From assembly GCA_036852015.1 (NCBI GenBank), contig JAANDG010000222.1:62001-126000 (forward strand): a DNA stretch of 64,000 nt, read 5' to 3'. The stretch's first letter is position 1. Every line of letters starts with the position of its first letter. The stretch comes from Pelodera strongyloides (lineage: Eukaryota; Nematoda; Chromadorea; Rhabditida; Rhabditidae). The notes beneath the pieces are model-generated. The model saw only the letters and a list, made by a program, of their open reading frames with translations, was not told where the DNA came from and ran no database searches. A program made the position numbers and the translations under genes. Positions 59,101-64,000 of this stretch are shown piece after piece.

Positions 59101-62100
59101 ATGTTTATGCCGCGCACCATTTTACAGCCATAAGTGTGCGGCGCAACCGCCTGGAAACCTATAAATGATAGCAGGCTAAATGACAGTACCTTGTATTTAC
59201 AACACTGTGTTTCATCCTGTCATAATCACCTTCAGCACGACGTCTAGACAACGTCAGCTTATCAATTTCAAATGATCCAAAATATGTTTTCGACATTTAA
59301 AACAAAATATTTCAATGAAATCTCTTGAGACATTCAATGACGACGTGCCGAAAAGTTCCGTGAAAGTGTTGACAAACGATTTTATTTTGCCTGACATGAA
59401 TGCGAAGAAAAATAATAAAATATAACGTTGGGTTTGAAGATGTTCCACTGTGGGATCATAGAACTTTACGAAACAAATAATAATTGTATGGTTCTATAAG
59501 CTTGTTTTTGAGAAATAGCTCGGTATTTCTTCCCCGTAGTATCCCAACTTTAAAAGTATTTATTTGTGATGTCGTGACAAAAAGTCAATAGTTTTGTTGG
59601 TTTTTTTAAAGAGGCAATTGAATTTATGCGCAGTGCCTAGCCTAGTGTGATTTTATTTTATAGAAGAACACGTTTTTTGGTTGATTTTTGGACATTGGAA
59701 AGAAGGGGAAATAATTATTTACTACGTAGAATTGTCCTCCATTCTTCACTTTTATGACAAATGACAAGGACAAATAAAATGTAGATTTTAAACGCTGCGA
59801 TGGAGAGAAACGTAGTCCGCCGCCGCACGATTCAGAATATGAGCAGTCCAAAACTTCAATAAAAAGGCTCGCCCTGAATTGGCGCACTTCTGTGGCCGCA
59901 CGACGAATGCTGGGAGTATGCTCCCAACATCCCAGTGGGAGGTTATAGAGGGATCACGCGAGCCAGCGATATGTAGAGAAAAATCTCTCACCGGGGAAAG
60001 CTCCCAGGGGCCACTCTTGTCTTATGCAACTTCTTCCCACACCGAAATGTGAAACAGTGTGCGCGCGGCACCCAGAATGCATAGCAATTGTACAGCGAAA
60101 AGTTAATGCGTGCCCAATTCACCCTGAAGCAAACTTTAGTGTACGCTAAATAATAGTGTTCATTTCCAGGCGAGGCCCTTCTTCTAACTATGGACATTAT
60201 TATCGCATCATTTGATTCGATATCAGAAGTCGATATGGTAAGACTGCAAAAGTATTTTATTATGGTACTTTTATTAGGTAGAGAAAGAGGGGGAGAGAAA
60301 TAAACGGAGAGAGAGAGAGATAAAGAAAGGGGAGAGAGTCAGAGAGGGAAAACGAAAATCTCCTGACTGGCAATTCTCAATTTTCTTTTCAGGACTACAC
60401 AATCACCATGTATCTCCATCAATACTGGCGAGACGAGCGATTAGCATGGCAAGATCACATTCCCATAGAAGATATGACACTCAGTGGAGATTTCTCACAG
60501 TAAGTGGATTCATAGATTTAGCATAGGGTAGTTTCCTGACATAGCAGAATTCGTACAATGGCACCATTGACACCATTGGCGCTGCGGTGCAGCACTCTTT
60601 AGCCATTGGCGCTGCGGTGCAGCACTCTTTTAGCGAAGTTTCGCCACCACAAATTCACCCCGAAAAGGAAAAATTTCCAGGCGAATCTGGGTCCCGGACA
60701 CGTTTCTAGCCAACGATAAACATTCATTTCTACACGACGTCACGGAAAGGAATAAAATGTTGAGAATTACAAAGGATGGGCGGGTCGCTTATGGAATGAG
60801 GTAAGGGTGTTGAGATATGTGTTACTAAAAGCGGAAGAATGATACTTTACAACGGTAAGCCGTCTTAGGGCTCTACAGGGGATAAATAACTCCGCGAGCT
60901 TTCGACGTTATTGAATATTATTGAATACGGTTTTCACAATAATCTTCTTGAGACCCTCATATTTCGGCATAAGCATACTCAGTGCTTTTTTTTATCATGA
61001 ACCCGGACTTACAACAGTTTATCAAATCGAAATAATTAATAAAACACTTTATTTAGGTTCACGTCGACCCTAGCGTGTAGCATGGACCTTCGAAACTTTC
61101 CCCTAGACGCACAAAATTGCACCGTTGAAATTGAATCTTGTAAGTATCGTTCTTACTAATGCTCTTTGGTGGATAAGTCCTGCAGATTTTTTTTATCAAA
61201 AACAATAATTCGCGGTGTACACACGTGCTAGCCCAATCCAAGCGGAGTACATATGTATAACTCTTCCTCTACCAATCTTCCCAATTCTTTCCCATAACAT
61301 CTTCTCATTTATTTCTATTGTAAAATTGTAACCTCTCGTTCAGACGGATATACCACGTCAGAAGTCTTAATGAAATGGAACCATCCTTTGGCAGTTCATG
61401 GAGTCGAACAGGCAGACGTGCCACAATTTAAGATTCTCGGCTACAGAACGGAGAATAGGATTGTGAGCACGGCGACAGGTATCTAGAGCATCTAATTTAT
61501 ATTTTCTTAAATTCATGGTTTGATTTTGTTTACTGTTTACTTACTGAGGAAGCTATATCGGCCGGGCACTTAGTTTGTAGTTTGTACGTCGCCGACCCAT
61601 TAGACTGAATAGAAAGCAGGTGCGCGAACAAAAATTGATCTGTTTCACACATTGCTCATCCTGAGCCAGTTTGCCTCCCACGTTGGGCGCACGCCGCCCA
61701 CTCCTGGCGGCCGCGGTTCCTCCTCCTTTACATTGTAGCAACAACCTTGACGTTCCAGGCGCTTACCAACGACTCTCTCTGGTCTTTCAATTGAAAAGAA
61801 GTGTCGGATATTTTATTTTCCAAACATATCTTCCCTGTGTTCTGATTGTGATGCTCAGTTGGGTGTCATTCTGGATCAATCATGAAGCAACGTCGGCCCG
61901 AGTTGCATTGGGTAAGTGTTTGCGAGTATTTGCAAGTTGATGTTATGACATTTCAGTTAGATTTCTTCAGTGTCATGTACGTGGGCTTGTAATCAACTTT
62001 CAAGAGCCAGTTCTGACGGCGAAAACTAAAACTTCAATCATATTTAGTACAGCACCAAATAAAGAAAACTTCATGACAACAAACTAGTACCAGGGTCTTG

Positions 62101-63902
62101 CGCGCTCTTATGAATAGACCTTACAATTGATAACAATTTAATCTTATTTTCAAGGTATAACCACTGTGCTCACGATGACAACCATCTCCACGGGAGTCAG
62201 GCAATCATTGCCCAGAATCAGCTATGTGAAGAGTATTGATATTTATCTGGTAAGCCAGCTAAATTTTCGATAATATCTACCAATATCAGCCCAAAATAAA
62301 CCCTGTGCTGAGGCATTTTTTTTTATATTTTTTTCTTCGAAAAAAAAACGCATACATAGGTTCCTTTGGGTTTTGTCGTTATATGAGATGTTCTTTTTGA
62401 GTTTGAGTTCCTCTTTTCATGTAAGTATTCCCAATGTGTGAAACACTGCCTATCAAAACCGCCTATGGAACTTCAGTCTTGATACTATTATTGTGAACCA
62501 TTTAGTTATTTTTCATATGGACATATATTTTTAGGTGATGTGTTTCGTATTTGTATTCGCAGCTCTACTCGAGTACGCCGCAGTGAACTACAGCTACTGG
62601 GGACGGAGGCAGAGAAAGTCAGATTTCTTAATTAATTTTGATTTGGGAAGGGAAGTTAAGTCATTTGCATGTCCATATCAAAGGTGTATATGCAAATGAC
62701 TATGCAAATGACCTGTCTACCGTACCTTTAGTAGGAAAGCTCACCGGAAACACGTCCCCAGGGTGAAGCTGAATGATATTTAGTTTGTATATATTGTAAT
62801 AAACACCCTATATATATGCATTATGATCAAATAATAAATATAGGTTTATATCGGTGGACCTGACCCTTTAAAACAAAATGAGTCGTGCCTGCGGTACTAT
62901 CTTTATGGACTGCCTCTCGTACTTTATTTAAATTACTAAAGGGTCATTGTAGTATACAAGCTGAATTTGAACGTAAACGTTATTAGCTGAGCCTTTAGTC
63001 GTAAAATTGTTTATATAAAGAGTTATTGATATTCGCAGTACATAATCAAAAGGCCCAAGACGGCAATGCGTCTAAAAACTTTCAATACTGTCAAAGGGGT
63101 CACTACATGTTTCATATTTCTAGTAGAAAGTAAATAAATAAATGTTGTTTAGTTCTCGTGCTTCGGCGCGCAGTGCTGACGAAGGCTGGCCACTAAACGG
63201 CGAGATGAAAGGGGGAGAGAATGAAGAAGCCGAATGGTCATTGAGCAGGCAATTTGCACAGGTTACCATACTTCCAATCGATAAAATTTCTTATATTACG
63301 TTAGTTAGTGGCCGAAACGAGACTGATGAGAAGACTAGATACATCGTAGCGTTTCTTGGACCAGCCTGGGCTCTGATAAAAACACATGCCTATGAAAACG
63401 TATAAAACTATTTATTTATTGTAAAAATAGGCGCCAGGTGTGTTTTTAATTGCTTGACCAAATTGAATTACTTATTTGCTTGATCAAATTAATAATTACC
63501 CAATTTTCTAGATTTCAATGGATCTCTCTGGTGAAGATGGTGGAAGAGCGACGAAACTGAAAGAAAATAACGGAACGAATTATAGAGACAAGGAAAGGAG
63601 TAAAGACATGGAGGTGGGTGAATCTGGGTTAAAAACCCACATGCGGGGCGGCGGACCCAAGTTAGCGCTCATTTTTGTTTTGACGCAATCAGTCTTCCCT
63701 GGTTTGACCTCAGTCATTATGAACCTCACTTTGATAATATTCTGTGCTTCTAGGGTGGTCGACCTCCAAGTCCTCTAGCTTCTCTGTGCCCTCTCGATAT
63801 GAGAGTGACAACAATTGGAGAGAGTCCAGAGTATCCGAGATGCTCACAGACAACCACTTTTGGAACACTAACAGCAATACAGGCAAAACGACCGGAGAAG
63901 GG
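56160..63902 (+). CDS. gab-1: GABA-A receptor beta-like subunit (LCCH3/GAB-1 class), 3' end cut by the window
   Basis: Exons: 56160-56239, 57502-57614, 60170-60237, 60393-60499, 60681-60800, 61057-61139, 61344-61478, 61759-61911, 62155-62249, 62535-62617, 63153-63261, 63512-63613, 63754-63902. All phases join; 465 residues are seen. ATG 56160 follows a TTTCAG (56127-56132), a possible trans-splice site. A signal peptide ([14 protein letters not shown]) precedes [30 protein letters not shown], a Cys-loop ([16 protein letters not shown]), M1 ([12 protein letters not shown]), M2 ([20 protein letters not shown]) and M3 ([20 protein letters not shown]), then the start of a long cytoplasmic loop. 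M4 lies beyond the window. M2-M3 closely resembles insect LCCH3 and nematode GAB-1 chloride-channel subunits; UNC-49 is the alternative. The acceptor of exon 9 is TTTTCAAG, not the usual CAG. Confidence 0.88.
56428..56493. repeat. Three-copy CACAATTACGACATACG repeat
   Basis: Copies of CCACAATTACGACATACG lie at about 56429, 56450 and 56475 inside intron 1 of the gab-1-like gene. Confidence 0.8.
56641..56720. repeat. 30-bp tandem repeat, three copies
   Basis: TGTC(A/G)ATCATTGTCA recurs at 56641 and 56671, and a variant TGTCCTTCATTGTCA at 56701. Confidence 0.75.
56866..57056. repeat. CT-rich microsatellite
   Basis: CTCTCTCT with CCCT and TTTCT interruptions; TAATCCCTCTC recurs four times. Long frames on both strands here are artefacts of the repeat. 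Confidence 0.9.
58042..58112 (-). tRNA. tRNA-Thr(AGU)
   Basis: On the minus strand a full cloverleaf is seen: acceptor GCCTCAT/ATGAGGC (7 of 7 pairs), D stem GCTC/GAGC, anticodon stem TCTGT/ACAGA with loop CTAGTAA (anticodon AGT, complement at 58078-58080), and T stem GCTGG/CCAGC with loop TTCGATT. The 71 nt have intact A and B boxes. A TTTT run about 8 bp downstream can end Pol III transcription. The gene is antisense inside intron 2 of the gab-1-like gene. Confidence 0.95.
58553..58818. mobile_element. MITE with AGCCGCGTTCGAGTTGGG termini
   Basis: TAAGCCGCGTTCGAGTTGGG at the left is mirrored by CCCAACTCGAACGCGGCTTTA at the right. Inner blocks GTGGAATTCCGGAATTCCAC and CCGTTCGAG(A/T)TGG pair as well. 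It is 266 bp long with TA-rich borders and lies in intron 2 of the gab-1-like gene. Confidence 0.85.
60560..60632. repeat. Two-copy direct repeat
   Basis: CATTGGCGCTGCGGTGCAGC, followed by ACTCTTTAGC, occurs twice in tandem (unit about 31 bp) in intron 4 of the gab-1-like gene. Confidence 0.75.
62776..62873. repeat. Solo end of the GGGACAGG MITE family
   Basis: TTTAGTTTGTATATATTGTA through to ATAGGTTTATATCGGTGGAC, followed by CTGACCCTTTAAA, matches the right arm of the element at 48655-49057. The opposite arm is absent. Confidence 0.7.
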
Positions 63903-63949
63903 GTGAGGTCCATGGATTTGCGTACTTTTCTTGAGGAGCTTTCAAGCGG

Positions 63950-63994
63950 AACACACTCACGCACACACATATACACACACGCACACACACACAC
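63950..63994. repeat. (CA)n microsatellite at the window edge
   Basis: CACGCACACACATATACACA-type dinucleotide run in the last visible intron of the gab-1-like gene. Confidence 0.85.
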
Positions 63995-64000
63995 TTACAC

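Overview
The window looks like nuclear DNA of a nematode. Genes are split by many short-to-medium introns with GT..TTTCAG or TTTTAG borders. Several start codons sit just behind a TTTCAG- or TTTCTAG-like acceptor, as expected for spliced-leader trans-splicing. The recognisable families are typical of nematodes: a DUF148 (SXP/RAL-2-like) secreted protein and an adjacent pair of GABA-A-type receptor subunits. The species cannot be fixed from this sequence; introns of 100-1500 bp are longer than is usual in C. elegans.

Layout. 0.46-1.44 kb (-): a cysteine-rich, RING-like protein broken by an apparent 1-base frameshift. 1.5-7 kb: hairpin repeats, a two-copy duplication and a 129-bp minisatellite. 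7.1-11.5 kb (+): three small secreted-protein genes built alike (TATA box, signal-peptide exon, one phase-1 intron). The first two are tandem paralogues whose products end in a glycine plus polybasic tail, like an amidated neuropeptide precursor. 11.7-24.7 kb: gene-poor, with a tRNA-Asn-like relic, a 1.07-kb fold-back Tc1/mariner-type element, a 22-copy 95-bp satellite, a TCATC-rich degenerate array and a MITE. 24.8-25.8 kb (+): a fourth secreted, proline-rich protein. 27.07-38.64 kb (+): a 27-exon gene for an 881-residue PC-esterase (PCED1/FAM113-like SGNH hydrolase) with an Arg/Asp/Ser-rich N-terminal region; all 26 intron phases agree. 39.71-41.87 kb (-): a seven-exon DUF148/SXP-RAL-2-like secreted protein. 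43.43-49.75 kb (-): a 15-exon alpha/GRD-like GABA-A receptor subunit (lgc-37-like). 49.8-56.1 kb: intergenic repeats. 56.16 kb to the window edge (+): a beta/LCCH3-like GABA-A subunit (gab-1-like), cut off before its fourth membrane segment, with a tRNA-Thr(AGU) gene antisense in an intron.

How the parts relate. The two receptor genes lie head to head and encode complementary subunit classes, an arrangement recalled for GABA-A receptor clusters in other animals, so they may form one heteromeric chloride channel. The peptide-like genes at 7.1 and 8.8 kb share promoter, 5' leader, exon-1 length and intron phase and are recent tandem duplicates. One MITE family (terminal sequence TTTAAAGCGAAATACCGG) recurs across the window, twice in introns of the DUF148 gene and once just upstream of gab-1. 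Both coding frameshifts are a single extra base in a 4-base homopolymer, so assembly error is as likely as true gene damage. No previously undescribed multi-gene system was found; the strongest novel candidates are the tandem peptide-precursor pair and the repeatedly duplicated 3' splice regions of the PC-esterase gene.
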